Of a DNA stretch of 64,000 nt, positions 12,285 through 25,802 are shown one piece after another. The notes under the pieces are model-generated. The model saw only the letters and a list, made by a program, of their open reading frames with translations, searched no databases and was not told the origin of the DNA. A program made the position numbers and the translations under genes. How positions within the stretch are numbered: the first letter of the stretch is position 1; the number at the start of each line of letters is the position of its first letter. Source of the stretch: Euwallacea fornicatus (Eukaryota; Arthropoda; Insecta; Coleoptera; Curculionidae); assembly GCF_040115645.1 (NCBI RefSeq), contig NW_027096068.1, positions 186,001 to 250,000 of the forward strand. The letters run 5' to 3'.

Positions 12285-12756
12285 ATTTCACACTTTGTTT
12301 AAGAAATTTGGTCCTCATTTGCCGAAGTTAGCGAGCTTCAAAGTTTTAAAAGTCACAAAAGTTGTGTGTTTGAGCACATAAAGTACTATTTTTCTTGGAA
12401 ATTCAACAAGATGTAATCATGATGTGTTGTGACATCTTCGAAATCTCATCGAGCTGATTAATTTGACACTTTGTTTAACAAATTTGGTCCTCATTTGCCG
12501 AAGTTATCGAGCTTCAAAGTTTGAAAAGTCACAAAAGTTGTGTGTTTGAGCACATAAAGTACTATTTTTCTTGGAAATTCAACAAGATGCAATCATGATG
12601 TGTTGTGTAATTTTAACAATCTTCGTTAAGCTGATTAATTTGACACTTTGTTTCACAAATTTTGTCCTCATTTGTCGAAGTTATCGAGCGTCAAATTTGG
12701 AAAAGTCACAAAAGTTGTGTGTTTGTGCACATAAAGTACTATTTTTCTTGGAAATT

Positions 12757-13098
12757 CAACAAGATGTAATCATGATGTGTTGTGTCATCTTGGAAATCTC
12801 GTCGAGGTGATTAATTTGACACTTTGTTTAACAAATTTGGTCCTCATTTGTCGAAGTTATCGAGCTTCAAAGTTTGAAAAGTCACAAATCTTGTGTGTTT
12901 GTGCACATAAAGTACTATTTTTCTTGGAAATTCAACAAGATGTAATCATGATGTGTTGTGTCATCTTGGAAATCTCGTCGAGCTGATTAATTTGACACTT
13001 TGTTTAACAAATTTGGTCCTCATTTGTCGAAGTTATCGAGCTTCAAATTTGGAAAAGTCACACAAGTTGTGTGTTTGAGCACATAAAGTACTATTTTT
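12757..13098 (+). repeat. Long-range two-monomer duplication copy 1 (partner ~27720-28061)
   Basis: A pair of monomers with 'gtcgaggtgatt' and two 'catcttggaaatc' spellings recurs 14,963 bp downstream (85 monomers plus 3 bp). The encoded open frame of 69 codons is identical in both places, which shows near-identity of the DNA over that span rather than a gene. Confidence 0.75.
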
Positions 13099-13762
13099 CT
13101 TGGAAATTCAACAAGATGCAATCATGATGTGTTGTGTCATCTTCGAAATCTCGTCGAGCTGATTAATTTGACACTTTGTTTAACAAATTTGGTCCACATT
13201 TGCCGAATTTATCTTGCTTCAAAGTATGAAAAGTCACAAAAGTTGTGTGTTTGTGCACATAAAGTACTATTTTTCTTGGAAATTCAACAAGATACAATCA
13301 TGATGTGTTGTGACATCTTCGAAATCTCGTCGAGCTGATTAATTTGACACTTTGTTTAACAAATTTGGTCCTCATTTGTCGAAGTTATCGAGCTTCAAAT
13401 TTGGAAAAGTCACAAAAGTTGTGTGTTTGAGCTCATAAAGTACTATTTTTCTTGGAAATTCAACAAGATGCAATCATGATGTGTTGTGACATCTTCGAAA
13501 TCTCGTCGAGCTGATTAATTTGACACTTTGTTTAAGAAATTTGGTCCTCATTTGCCGAAGTTAGCGAGCTTCAAAGTTTGAAAAGTCACAAATCTTGTGT
13601 GTTTGTGCACATAAAGTACTATTTTTCTTGGAAATTCAACAAGATGCACTCGTTATGTGTTGTGACATCTTGAAAATCTCGTCGAGCTGATTAATTTGAC
13701 ACTATGTTTAACAAATTTGGTCCTCATTTGCCGAAGTTATCGAGCTTCAAAGTTTGAAAAGT

Positions 13763-13777
13763 CACACAAGTTGTGTG
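13763..13777. other. Example of the monomer's short dyad (forward arm)
   Basis: 'cacacaagttgtgtg' is a perfect 7-bp inverted repeat around one central base. It occurs in those B2 monomers that read 'gtcacacaag'. Monomers with 'gtcacaaaag' have an imperfect version, and subfamily A ('tctcaaaag') lacks it. Short dyads of this kind have been linked to non-B DNA in centromeric satellites; whether this one forms a structure is unknown. Confidence 0.7.
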
Positions 13778-13840
13778 TTTGAGCACATAAAGTATTATTT
13801 TTCTAGGAAATTCAACAAGATGCAATCATGATGTGTTGTG

Positions 13841-13856
13841 AGATCTCCAAATTTTG
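13841..13856 (+). other. Length-variant site, 175-bp monomer class (example)
   Basis: After 'gtgttgtg', monomers carry one of three alternatives. 'agatctccaaattttg', seen here, gives a 175-bp monomer. 'acatcttcgaaatctcg' gives 176 bp. 'tcattttaaagatcttcg' or 'taattttaacaatcttcg' gives 177 bp (for example 9260-9277). All indel length polymorphism I noticed between classes sits at this one place, so it can be used to type monomers. Confidence 0.75.
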
Positions 13857-16800
13857 TCGAGTTGATTAATTTGACACTTTGTTTAAGAAATTTGGTCCTC
13901 ATTTGCCGAAGTTAGCGAGCTTCAAAGTTTGAAAAGTCACAAATCTTGTGTGTTTGTGCACATAAAGTACTATTTTTCTTGGAAATTCAACAAGATGCAA
14001 TCATGATGTGTTGTGTAATTTTAACAATCTTCGTCAAGCTGATAAATTTGACACTTTGTTTTACAAATTTGGTCCTCATTTGCCGAAGTTATCGAGCTTC
14101 AAAGTTTGAAAAGTCACACAAGTTGTATGTTTGAGCACATAAAGTATTATTTTTCTTGGAAATTCAACAAGATGCAATCATGATGTGTTGTTAGATCTCC
14201 AAATTTTGTCGAGTTGATTAATTTGACACTTTGTTTAAGAAATTTGGTCCTCATTTGCCGAAGTTAGCGAGCTTCAAAGTTTGAAAAGTCACAAAAGTTG
14301 TGTGTTTGAGCACATAAAGTACTATTTTTCTTGGAAATTCAACAAGATGTAATCATGATGTGTTGTGACATCTTCGAAATCTCGTCGAGCTGATTAATTT
14401 CACACTTTGTTTAACAAATTTGTTCCACATTTGCCGAATTTATCTTGCTTCAAAGTATGAAAAGCCACACAAGTTGTATGTTTGAGCACATAAAGTATTA
14501 TTTTTCTTGGAAATTCAACAAGATGCAATCATGATGTGTTGTTAGATCTCCAAATTTTGTCGAGTTGATTAATTTGACACTTTGTTTAAGAAATTTGGTC
14601 CTCATTTGCCGAAGTTAGCGAGCTTCAAAGTTTGAAAAGTCACAAAAGTTGTGTGTTTGAGCACATAAAGTACTATTTTTCTTGGAAATTCAACAAGATG
14701 TAATCATGATGTGTTGTGACATCTTCGAAACCTCGTCGAGCTGATTAATTTGACACTTTGTTTAACAAATTTGGTCCTCATTTGCCGAAGTTATCGAGCT
14801 TCAAAGTTTGAAAAGTCACAAAAGTTGTGTGTTTGAGCACATAAAGTACTATTTTTCTTGGAAATTCAACAAGATGTAATCATGATGTGTTGTGACATCT
14901 TCGAAACCTCGTCGAGCTGATTAATTTGACACTTTGTTTAACAAATTTGGTCCTCATTTGCCGAATTTATCTTGCTTCAAAGTATGAAAAGTCACAAAAG
15001 TTGTGTGTTTGTGCACATAAAGTACTATTTTTCTTGGAAATTCAACAAGATACAATCATGATGTGTTGTGACATCTTCGAAATCTCGTCGAGCTGATTAA
15101 TTTGACACTTTGTTTAACAAATTTGGTCCTCATTTGTCGAAGTTATCGAGCGTCAAATTTGAAAAAAGTCACAAAAGTTGTGTGTTTGTACACATAAAGT
15201 AATATTTTTCTTGAAAATTCAACAAGATGCCATCATGTTGTGTTGTGTCATTTTAAAGATCTACGTCGAGCTGATTAATTTGACACTTTGTTTAAGAAAT
15301 TTGGTCCTCATTTGCCGAAGTGATTGAGCGTCAAATTTGGAAAAGTCACAAAAGTTGTGTGTTTGAGCACATAAAGTACTATTTTTCTTGGAAATTCAAC
15401 AAGATGCAATCATGATGTATTGTGACATCTTCGAAATCTCGTCGAGCTGATTAATTTGACACTTTGTTTAAGAAATTTGGTCCTCATTTGCCGAAGTTAG
15501 CGAGCTTCAAAGTTTGAAAAGTCACAAATCTTGTGTGTTTGTGCACATAAAGTACTATTTTTCTTGGAAATTCAACAAGATGCACTCGTTATGTGTTGTG
15601 ACATCTTGAAAATCTCGTCGAGCTGATTAATTTGACACTATGTTTAACAAATTTGGTCCTCATTTGCCGAAGTTATCGAGCTTCAAAGTTTGAAAAGTCA
15701 CACAAGTTGTGTGTTTGAGCACATAAAGTATTATTTTTCTTGGAAATTCAACAAGATGCAATCATGATGTGTTGTGAGATCTCCAAATTTTGTCGAGTTG
15801 ATTAATTTGACACTTTGTTTAAGAAATTTGGTCCTCATTTGCCGAAGTTAGCGAGCTTCAAAGTTTGAAAAGTCACAAATCTTGTGTGTTTGTGCACATA
15901 AAGTACTATTTTTCTTGGAAATTCAACAAGATGCAATCATGATGTGTTGTGTAATTTTAACAATCTTCGTTAAGCTGATTAATTTGACACTTTGTTTCAC
16001 AAATTTTGTCCTCATTTGTCGAAGTTATCGAGCGTCAAATTTGGAAAAGTCACAAAAGTTGTGTGTTTGAGCACATAAAGTACAATTTTTCTTGGAAATT
16101 CAACAAGATGCAATCATGATGTGTTGTGTCATCTTCGAAATCTCGTCGAGCTGATTAATTTGACACTTTGTTTAACAAATTTGGTCCACATTTGCCGAAT
16201 TTATCTTGCTTCAAAGTATGAAAAGTCACAAAAGTTGTGTGTTTGTGCACATAAAGTACTATTTTTCTTGGAAATTCAACAAGATACAATCATGATGTGT
16301 TGTGACATCTTCGAAATCTCGTCGAGCTGATTAATTTGACACTTTGTTTAACAAATTTGGTCCTCATTTGTCGAAGTTATCGAGCGTCAAATTTGGAAAA
16401 GTCACAAAAGTTGTGTGTTTGTACACATAAAGTAATATTTTTCTTGAAAATTCAACAAGATGCCATCATGTTGTGTTGTGTCATTTTAAAGATCTACGTC
16501 GAGCTGATTAATTTGACACTTTGTTTAAGAAATTTGGTCCTCATTTGCCGAAGTGATTGAGCGTCAAATTTGGAAAAGTCACAAAAGTTGTGTGTTTGAG
16601 CACATAAAGTACTATTTTTCTTGGAAATTCAACAAGATGCAATCATGATGTATTGTGACATCTTCGAAATCTCGTCGAGCTGATTAATTTGACACTTTGT
16701 TTAACAAATTTGGTCCTTATTTGCCGACGTTAGCGAGCTTCAAAGTTTGAAAGGTCACAAAAGTTGTGTGTTTGAGCACATAAAGTATTATTTTGCTTGG

Positions 16801-18407
16801 AAATTCAACAAGATGCAATCATGATGTGTTGTGAGATCTCCAAATTTTGTCGAGTTGATTAATTTGACACTTTGTTTAAGAAATTTGGTCCTCATTTGCC
16901 GAAGTTAGCGAGCTTCAAAGTTTGAAAAGTCACAAATCTTGTGTGTTTGTGCACATAAAGTACTATTTTTCTTGGAAATTCAACAAGATGCACTCGTTAT
17001 GTGTTGTGACATCTTGAAAATCTCGTCGAGCTGATTAATTTGACACTATGTTTAACAAATTTGGTCCTCATTTGCCGAAGTTATCGAGCTTCAAAGTTTG
17101 AAAAGTCACAAAAGTTGTGTGTTTGAGCACATAAAGTACTATTTTTCTTGGAAATTCAACAAGATGCAATCATGATGTGTTGTGACATCTTCGAAATCTC
17201 GTCGAGCTGATTAATTTGACACTTTGTTTAAGAAATTTGTTCCTCATTTGCCGAAGTTAGCGAGCTTCAAAGTTTGAAAAGTCACAAATCTTGTGTGTTT
17301 GTGCACATAAAGTACTATTTTTCTTGGAAATTCAACAAGATGCACTCGTTATGTGTTGTGACATCTTGAAAATCTCGTCGAGCTGATTAATTTGACACTA
17401 TGTTTAACAAATTTGGTCCTCATTTGCCGAAGTTATCGAGCTTCAAAGTTTGAAAAGTCACACAAGTTGTGTGTTTGAGCACATAAAGTATTTTTTTGCT
17501 TGGAAATTCAACAAGATGCAATCATGATGTGTTGTGAGATCTCCAAATTTTGTCGAGTTGATTAATTTGACACTTTGTTTAAGAAATTTGGTCCTCATTT
17601 GCCGAAGTTAGCGAGCTTCAAAGTTTGAAAAGTCACAAAAGTTGTGTGTTTGAGCACATAAAGTACTATTTTTCTTGGAAATTCAACAAGATGTAATCAT
17701 AATGTGTTGTGACATCTTCGAAATCTCGTCAAGCTGATTAATTTCACACTTTGTTTAACAAATTTGTTCCACATTTGCCGAATTTATCTTGCTTCAAAGT
17801 ATGAAAAGCCACACAAGTTGTATGTTTGAGCACATAAAGTATTATTTTCCTTGGAAATTCAACAAGATGCAATCATGATGTGTTGTTAGATCTCCAAATT
17901 TTGTCGAGTTGATTAATTTGACACTTTGTTTAAGAAATTTGGTCCTCATTTGCCGAAGTTAGCGAGCTTCAAAGTTTGAAAAGTCACAAAAGTTGTGTGT
18001 TTGAGCACATAAAGTACTATTTTTCTTGGAAATTCAACAAGATGTAATCATGATGTGTTGTGACATCTTCGAAATCTCGTCGAGCTGATTAATTTGACAC
18101 TTTGTTTAACAAATTTGGTCCTCATTTGCCGAAGTTATCGAGCTTCAAAATTTGAAAAGTCACAAAAGTTGTGTGTTTGAGCACATAAAGTACTATTTTT
18201 CTTGGAAATTCAACAAGATGCAATCATGATGTGTTGTGTAATTTTAACAATCTTCGTTAAGCTGATTAATTTGACACTTTGTTTCACAAATTTTGTCCTC
18301 ATTTGTCGAAGTTATCGAGCGTCAAATTTGGAAAAGTCACAAAAGTTGTGTGTTTGAGCACATAAAGTACAATTTTTCTTGGAAATTCAACAAGATGCAA
18401 TCATGAT

Positions 18408-19816
18408 GTGTTGTGTCATCTTCGAAATCTCGTCGAGCTGATTAATTTGACACTTTGTTTAACAAATTTGGTCCACATTTGCCGAATTTATCTTGCTTCA
18501 AAGTATGAAAAGTCACAAAAGTTGTGTGTTTGTGCACATAAAGTACTATTTTTCTTGGAAATTCAACAAGATACAATCATGATGTGTTGTGACATCTTCG
18601 AAATCTCGTCGAGCTGATTAATTTGACACTTTGTTTAACAAATTTGGTCCTCATTTGTCGAAGTTATCGAGCGTCAAATTTGGAAAAGTCACAAAAGTTG
18701 TGTGTTTGTACACATAAAGTAATATTTTTCTTGAAAATTCAACAAGATGCCATCATGTTGTGTTGTGTCATTTTAAAGATCTACGTCGAGCTGATTAATT
18801 TGACACTTTGTTTAAGAAATTTGGTCCTCATTTGCCGAAGTGATTGAGCGTCAAATTTGGAAAAGTCACAAAAGTTGTGTGTTTGAGCACATAAAGTACT
18901 ATTTTTCTTGGAAATTCAACAAGATGCAATCATGATGTATTGTGACATCTTCGAAATCTCGTCGAGCTGATTAATTTGACACTTTGTTTAAGAAATTTGG
19001 TCCTCATTTGCCGAAGTTAGCGAGCTTCAAAGTTTGAAAAGTCACAAATCTTGTGTGTTTGTGCACATAAAGTACTATTTTTCTTGGAAATTCAACAAGA
19101 TGCACTCGTTATGTGTTGTGACATCTTGAAAATCTCGTCGAGCTGATTAATTTGACACTATGTTTAACAAATTTGGTCCTCATTTGCCGAAGTTATCGAG
19201 CTTCAAAGTTTGAAAAGTCACACAAGTTGTGTGTTTGAGCACATAAAGTATTATTTTTCTTGGAAATTCAACAAGATGCAATCATGATGTGTTGTGAGAT
19301 CTCCAAATTTTGTCGAGTTGATTAATTTGACACTTTGTTTAAGAAATTTGGTCCTCATTTGCCGAAGTTAGCGAGCTTCAAAGTTTGAAAAGTCACAAAT
19401 CTTGTGTGTTTGTGCACATAAAGTACTATTTTTCTTGGACATTCAGCAAGATGTAATCATGATGTGTTGTGACATCTTCGAAATCTCGTCGAGCTGATTA
19501 ATTTGACACTTTGTTTAACAAATTTGGTCCTCATTTGCCGAAGTTAGCGAGCTTCAAAATTTGAAAAGTCACAAAAGTTGTGTGTTTGAGCACATAAAGT
19601 ACTATTTTTCTTGGAAATTAAACAAGATGCAATCATGATGTGTTGTGTAATTTTAACAATCTTCGTTAAGCTGATTAATTTGACACTTTGTTTCACAAAT
19701 TTTGTCCTCATTTGTCGAAGTTATCGAGCGTCAAATTTGGAAAAGTCACAAAAGTTGTGTGTTTGAGCACATAAAGTACAATTTTTCTTGGAAATTCCAC
19801 AAGATGCAATCATGAT
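18408..19816 (+). repeat. Higher-order unit H8, copy 1 (8 monomers, 1409 bp)
   Basis: Eight distinct monomers occur in order, with private marks 'ggacattcagcaag' (19437), 'aaattaaacaag' (near 19616) and 'aaattccacaag' (near 19794). Other copies start at 21402 and 25803. It is followed directly by a 9-monomer unit, so the pair forms a 17-monomer repeat of about 2,993 bp. The start used here is arbitrary within the cycle. Confidence 0.85.
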
Positions 19817-21401
19817 GTGTTGTGTCATCTTCGAAATCTCGTCGAGCTGATTAATTTGACACTTTGTTTAACAAATTTGGTCCACATTTGCCGAATTTAT
19901 CTTGCTTCAAAGTATGAAAAGTCACAAAAGTTGTGTGTTTGTGCACATAAAGTACTATTTTTCTTGGAAATTCAACAAGATACAATCATGATGTGTTGTG
20001 ACATCTTCGAAATCTCGTCGAGCTGATTAATTTGACACTTTGTTTAACAAATTTGGTCCTCATTTGTCGAAGTTATCGAGCGTCAAATTTGGAAAAGTCA
20101 CAAAAGTTGTGTGTTTGTACACATAAAGTAATATTTTTCTTGAAAATTCAACAAGATGCCATCATGTTGTGTTGTGTCATTTTAAAGATCTACGTCGAGC
20201 TGATTAATTTGACACTTTGTTTAAGAAATTTGGTCCTCATTTGCCGAAGTGATTGAGCGTCAAATTTGGAAAAGTCACAAAAGTTGTGTGTTTGAGCACA
20301 TAAAGTACTATTTTTCTTGGAAATTCAACAAGATGTAATCATGATGTGTTGTGTCATCTTGGAAATCTCGTCGAGCTGATTAATTTGACACTTTGTTTAA
20401 CAAATTTGGTCCTCATTTGTCGAAGTTATCGAGCTTCAAATTTGGAAAAGTCACAAAAGTTGTGTGTTTGAGCACATAAAGTACTATTTTTCTTGGAAAT
20501 TCAACAAGATGCAATCATGATGTGTTGTGACATCTTCGAAATCTCGTCGAGCTGATTAATTTGACACTTTGTTTAAGAAATTTGGTCCTCATTTGCCGAA
20601 GTTAGCGAGCTTCAAAGTTTGAAAAGTCACAAATCTTGTGTGTTTGTGCACATAAAGTACTATTTTTCTTGGAAATTCAACAAGATGCACTCGTTATGTG
20701 TTGTGACATCTTGAAAATCTCGTCGAGCTGATTAATTTGACACTATGTTTAACAAATTTGGTCCTCATTTGCCGAAGTTATCGAGCTTCAAAGTTTGAAA
20801 AGTCACACAAGTTGTGTGTTTGAGCACATAAAGTATTATTTTTCTTGGAAATTCAACAAGATGCAATCATGATGTGTTGTGACATCTTCGAAATCTCGTC
20901 GAGCTGATTAATTTCACACTTTGTTTAACAAATTTGTTCCACATTTGCCGAATTTATCTTGCTTCAAAGTATGAAAAGCCACACAAGTTGTATGTTTGAG
21001 CACATAAAGTATTATTTTTCTTGGAAATTCAACAAGATGCAATCATGATGTGTTGTTAGATCTCCAAATTTTGTCGAGTTGATTAATTTGACACTTTGTT
21101 TAAGAAATTTGGTCCTCATTTGCCGAAGTTAGCGAGCTTCAAAGTTTGAAAAGTCACAAAAGTTGTGTGTTTGAGCACATAAAGTACTATTTTTCTTGGA
21201 AATTCAACAAGATGTAATCATGATGTGTTGTGTAATTTTAACAATCTTCGTTAAGCTGATTAATTTGACACTTTGTTTCACAAATTTTGTCCTCATTTGT
21301 CGAAGTTATCGAGCGTCAAATTTGGAAAAGTCACAAAAGTTGTGTGTTTGAGCACATAAAGTACAATTTTTCTTGGAAATTCAACAAGATGCAATCATGA
21401 T
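19817..21401 (+). repeat. Higher-order unit H9, copy 1 (9 monomers, 1585 bp)
   Basis: Nine monomers share their first members with H8 and then diverge: a 'gatgtaatcatg' with 'catcttggaaatc' monomer (near 20333), a 'tgcactcgttatg' monomer (near 20695), a 'gccacacaag' monomer (near 20978), a 'gttagatctcc' monomer (near 21056) and a 'gtaattttaac' monomer (near 21231). The near-copy at 22811 lacks the last monomer. Confidence 0.82.
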
Positions 21402-22810
21402 GTGTTGTGTCATCTTCGAAATCTCGTCGAGCTGATTAATTTGACACTTTGTTTAACAAATTTGGTCCACATTTGCCGAATTTATCTTGCTTCAAAGTAT
21501 GAAAAGTCACAAAAGTTGTGTGTTTGTGCACATAAAGTACTATTTTTCTTGGAAATTCAACAAGATACAATCATGATGTGTTGTGACATCTTCGAAATCT
21601 CGTCGAGCTGATTAATTTGACACTTTGTTTAACAAATTTGGTCCTCATTTGTCGAAGTTATCGAGCGTCAAATTTGGAAAAGTCACAAAAGTTGTGTGTT
21701 TGTACACATAAAGTAATATTTTTCTTGAAAATTCAACAAGATGCCATCATGTTGTGTTGTGTCATTTTAAAGATCTACGTCGAGCTGATTAATTTGACAC
21801 TTTGTTTAAGAAATTTGGTCCTCATTTGCCGAAGTGATTGAGCGTCAAATTTGGAAAAGTCACAAAAGTTGTGTGTTTGAGCACATAAAGTACTATTTTT
21901 CTTGGAAATTCAACAAGATGCAATCATGATGTATTGTGACATCTTCGAAATCTCGTCGAGCTGATTAATTTGACACTTTGTTTAAGAAATTTGGTCCTCA
22001 TTTGCCGAAGTTAGCGAGCTTCAAAGTTTGAAAAGTCACAAATCTTGTGTGTTTGTGCACATAAAGTACTATTTTTCTTGGAAATTCAACAAGATGCACT
22101 CGTTATGTGTTGTGACATCTTGAAAATCTCGTCGAGCTGATTAATTTGACACTATGTTTAACAAATTTGGTCCTCATTTGCCGAAGTTATCGAGCTTCAA
22201 AGTTTGAAAAGTCACACAAGTTGTGTGTTTGAGCACATAAAGTATTATTTTTCTTGGAAATTCAACAAGATGCAATCATGATGTGTTGTGAGATCTCCAA
22301 ATTTTGTCGAGTTGATTAATTTGACACTTTGTTTAAGAAATTTGGTCCTCATTTGCCGAAGTTAGCGAGCTTCAAAGTTTGAAAAGTCACAAATCTTGTG
22401 TGTTTGTGCACATAAAGTACTATTTTTCTTGGACATTCAGCAAGATGTAATCATGATGTGTTGTGACATCTTCGAAATCTCGTCGAGCTGATTAATTTGA
22501 CACTTTGTTTAACAAATTTGGTCCTCATTTGCCGAAGTTAGCGAGCTTCAAAATTTGAAAAGTCACAAAAGTTGTGTGTTTGAGCACATAAAGTACTATT
22601 TTTCTTGGAAATTAAACAAGATGCAATCATGATGTGTTGTGTAATTTTAACAATCTTCGTTAAGCTGATTAATTTGACACTTTGTTTCACAAATTTTGTC
22701 CTCATTTGTCGAAGTTATCGAGCGTCAAATTTGGAAAAGTCACAAAAGTTGTGTGTTTGAGCACATAAAGTACAATTTTTCTTGGAAATTCCACAAGATG
22801 CAATCATGAT
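21402..22810 (+). repeat. Higher-order unit H8, copy 2
   Basis: This repeats H8 copy 1 with a shift of 2,994 bp. The private trio 'ggacattcagcaag' (22431), 'aaattaaacaag' and 'aaattccacaag' is retained in the same order. It appears almost base-identical to copy 1 by eye. Confidence 0.85.
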
Positions 22811-24218
22811 GTGTTGTGTCATCTTCGAAATCTCGTCGAGCTGATTAATTTGACACTTTGTTTAACAAATTTGGTCCACATTTGCCGAATTTATCTTGCT
22901 TCAAAGTATGAAAAGTCACAAAAGTTGTGTGTTTGTGCACATAAAGTACTATTTTTCTTGGAAATTCAACAAGATACAATCATGATGTGTTGTGACATCT
23001 TCGAAATCTCGTCGAGCTGATTAATTTGACACTTTGTTTAACAAATTTGGTCCTCATTTGTCGAAGTTATCGAGCGTCAAATTTGGAAAAGTCACAAAAG
23101 TTGTGTGTTTGTACACATAAAGTAATATTTTTCTTGAAAATTCAACAAGATGCCATCATGTTGTGTTGTGTCATTTTAAAGATCTACGTCGAGCTGATTA
23201 ATTTGACACTTTGTTTAAGAAATTTGGTCCTCATTTGCCGAAGTGATTGAGCGTCAAATTTGGAAAAGTCACAAAAGTTGTGTGTTTGAGCACATAAAGT
23301 ACTATTTTTCTTGGAAATTCAACAAGATGTAATCATGATGTGTTGTGTCATCTTGGAAATCTCGTCGAGCTGATTAATTTGACACTTTGTTTAACAAATT
23401 TGGTCCTCATTTGTCGAAGTTATCGAGCTTCAAATTTGGAAAAGTCACAAAAGTTGTGTGTTTGAGCACATAAAGTACTATTTTTCTTGGAAATTCAACA
23501 AGATGCAATCATGATGTGTTGTGACATCTTCGAAATCTCGTCGAGCTGATTAATTTGACACTTTGTTTAAGAAATTTGGTCCTCATTTGCCGAAGTTAGC
23601 GAGCTTCAAAGTTTGAAAAGTCACAAATCTTGTGTGTTTGTGCACATAAAGTACTATTTTTCTTGGAAATTCAACAAGATGCACTCGTTATGTGTTGTGA
23701 CATCTTGAAAATCTCGTCGAGCTGATTAATTTGACACTATGTTTAACAAATTTGGTCCTCATTTGCCGAAGTTATCGAGCTTCAAAGTTTGAAAAGTCAC
23801 ACAAGTTGTGTGTTTGAGCACATAAAGTATTATTTTTCTTGGAAATTCAACAAGATGCAATCATGATGTGTTGTGACATCTTCGAAATCTCGTCGAGCTG
23901 ATTAATTTCACACTTTGTTTAACAAATTTGTTCCACATTTGCCGAATTTATCTTGCTTCAAAGTATGAAAAGCCACACAAGTTGTATGTTTGAGCACATA
24001 AAGTATTATTTTTCTTGGAAATTCAACAAGATGCAATCATGATGTGTTGTTAGATCTCCAAATTTTGTCGAGTTGATTAATTTGACACTTTGTTTAAGAA
24101 ATTTGGTCCTCATTTGCCGAAGTTAGCGAGCTTCAAAGTTTGAAAAGTCACAAAAGTTGTGTGTTTGAGCACATAAAGTACTATTTTTCTTGGAAATTCA
24201 ACAAGATGCAATCATGAT
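22811..24218 (+). repeat. Higher-order unit H9, copy 2, one monomer short
   Basis: It follows H9 copy 1 in order through the 'gttagatctcc' monomer (near 24049), but then joins directly to the next unit, without the 'gtaattttaac' monomer. The unit is therefore 8 monomers, 1,408 bp. The clean loss of a whole monomer points to unequal exchange in register. Confidence 0.82.
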
Positions 24219-25130
24219 GTGTTGTGTCATCTTCGAAATCTCGTCGAGCTGATTAATTTGACACTTTGTTTAACAAATTTGGTCCACATTTGCCGAATTT
24301 ATCTTGCTTCAAAGTATGAAAAGTCACAAAAGTTGTGTGTTTGTGCACATAAAGTACTATTTTTCTTGGAAATTCAACAAGATACAATCATGATGTGTTG
24401 TGACATCTTCGAAATCTCGTCGAGCTGATTAATTTGACACTTTGTTTAACAAATTTGGTCCTCATTTGTCGAAGTTATCGAGCTTCAAATTTGGAAAAGT
24501 CACAAAAGTTGTGTGTTTGAGCTCATAAAGTACTATTTTTCTTGGAAATTCAACAAGATGCAATCATGATGTGTTGTGACATCTTCGAAATCTCGTCGAG
24601 CTGATTAATTTGACACTTTGTTTAAGAAATTTGGTCCTCATTTGCCGAAGTTAGCGAGCTTCAAAGTTTGAAAAGTCACAAATCTTGTGTGTTTGTGCAC
24701 ATAAAGTACTATTTTTCTTGGAAATTCAACAAGATGCACTCGTTATGTGTTGTGACATCTTGAAAATCTCGTCGAGCTGATTAATTTGACACTATGTTTA
24801 ACAAATTTGGTCCTCATTTGCCGAAGTTATCGAGCTTCAAAGTTTGAAAAGTCACACAAGTTGTGTGTTTGAGCACATAAAGTATTATTTTTCTAGGAAA
24901 TTCAACAAGATGCAATCATGATGTGTTGTGAGATCTCCAAATTTTGTCGAGTTGATTAATTTGACACTTTGTTTAAGAAATTTGGTCCTCATTTGCCGAA
25001 GTTAGCGAGCTTCAAAGTTTGAAAAGTCACAAATCTTGTGTGTTTGTGCACATAAAGTACTATTTTTCTTGGAAATTCAACAAGATGCAATCATGATGTG
25101 TTGTGTAATTTTAACAATCTTCGTCAAGCT
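24219..25130 (+). repeat. Long-range duplication copy 2 (partner ~13129-14040)
   Basis: This copy lies between two 8-monomer units of the 17-mer higher-order repeat, in place of the usual 9-monomer unit. It carries the 'ctcataaag' and 'ttctaggaaa' private variants of the 13.1-14.0 kb segment. Its location suggests that an older segment was copied into, or the higher-order repeat was expanded around, this site. Confidence 0.78.
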
Positions 25131-25802
25131 GATTAATTTGACACTTTGTTTAAGAAATTTGGTCCTCATTTGCCGAAGTTAGCGAGCTTCAAAGTTTGAA
25201 AAGTCACAAAAGTTGTGTGTTTGAGCACATAAAGTACTATTTTTCTTGGAAATTCAACAAGATGTAATCATGATGTGTTGTGACATCTTCGAAATCTCGT
25301 CGAGCTGATTAATTTCACACTTTGTTTAACAAATTTGTTCCACATTTGCCGAATTTATCTTGCTTCAAAGTATGAAAAGCCACACAAGTTGTATGTTTGA
25401 GCACATAAAGTATTATTTTTCTTGGAAATTCAACAAGATGCAATCATGATGTGTTGTTAGATCTCCAAATTTTGTCGAGTTGATTAATTTGACACTTTGT
25501 TTAAGAAATTTGGTCCTCATTTGCCGAAGTTAGCGAGCTTCAAAGTTTGAAAAGTCACAAAAGTTGTGTGTTTGAGCACATAAAGTACTATTTTTCTTGG
25601 AAATTCAACAAGATGCAATCATGATGTGTTGTGTAATTTTAACAATCTTCGTTAAGCTGATTAATTTGACACTTTGTTTCACAAATTTTGTCCTCATTTG
25701 TCGAAGTTATCGAGCGTCAAATTTGGAAAAGTCACAAAAGTTGTGTGTTTGAGCACATAAAGTACAATTTTTCTTGGAAATTCAACAAGATGCAATCATG
25801 AT

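Larger units (their letters stand above)
8150..12300 (+). repeat. Satellite subfamily B1 block (forward)
   Basis: About 23 to 24 forward monomers are marked by 'gagcgtcaaat', 'tggaaaagtcac', 'gagcacataaag' and 'caatcatgatg'. They are more heterogeneous than block A. Many carry the 177-bp version with 'tcattttaaagatcttcg' (for example 9260-9277), beside 176-bp versions with 'acatcttcgaaatctcg' or 'catcttcaaactctcg'. The 'tttggaagtcac' spelling near 8820 and 10405 is a 2-bp deletion. The block grades into B2 near 12,300, where 'gagcttcaaagttt' becomes dominant. No gene or mobile element lies inside. Confidence 0.88.
13129..14040 (+). repeat. Long-range duplication copy 1 (partner ~24219-25130)
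   Basis: Five monomers here recur about 11,090 bp downstream (63 monomers plus 2 bp). Private markers fix the match: 'gagctcataaag' near 13430 and 24521, and 'tattatttttctagg' with 'ctagg' near 13804/24894. The copies diverge at 'gataaatttgac' near 14041, which the partner spells 'gattaatttgac'. From there the partner resumes at a monomer equivalent to about 14,220 here, implying loss of one monomer in that copy. Confidence 0.8.

Noticed and set aside
13129..16330. A clean 17-monomer duplication of 13,129 at 16,121 (shift 2,992 bp).
   Set aside because: Only the immediate monomers match. Downstream variants differ ('gagcttcaaatttgg' with 'gctcataaag' near 13,390-13,440, against 'gagcgtcaaatttgg' with 'gtacacataaag'). 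Upstream, the 'gtaattttaac' monomers are 19, not 17, monomers apart.
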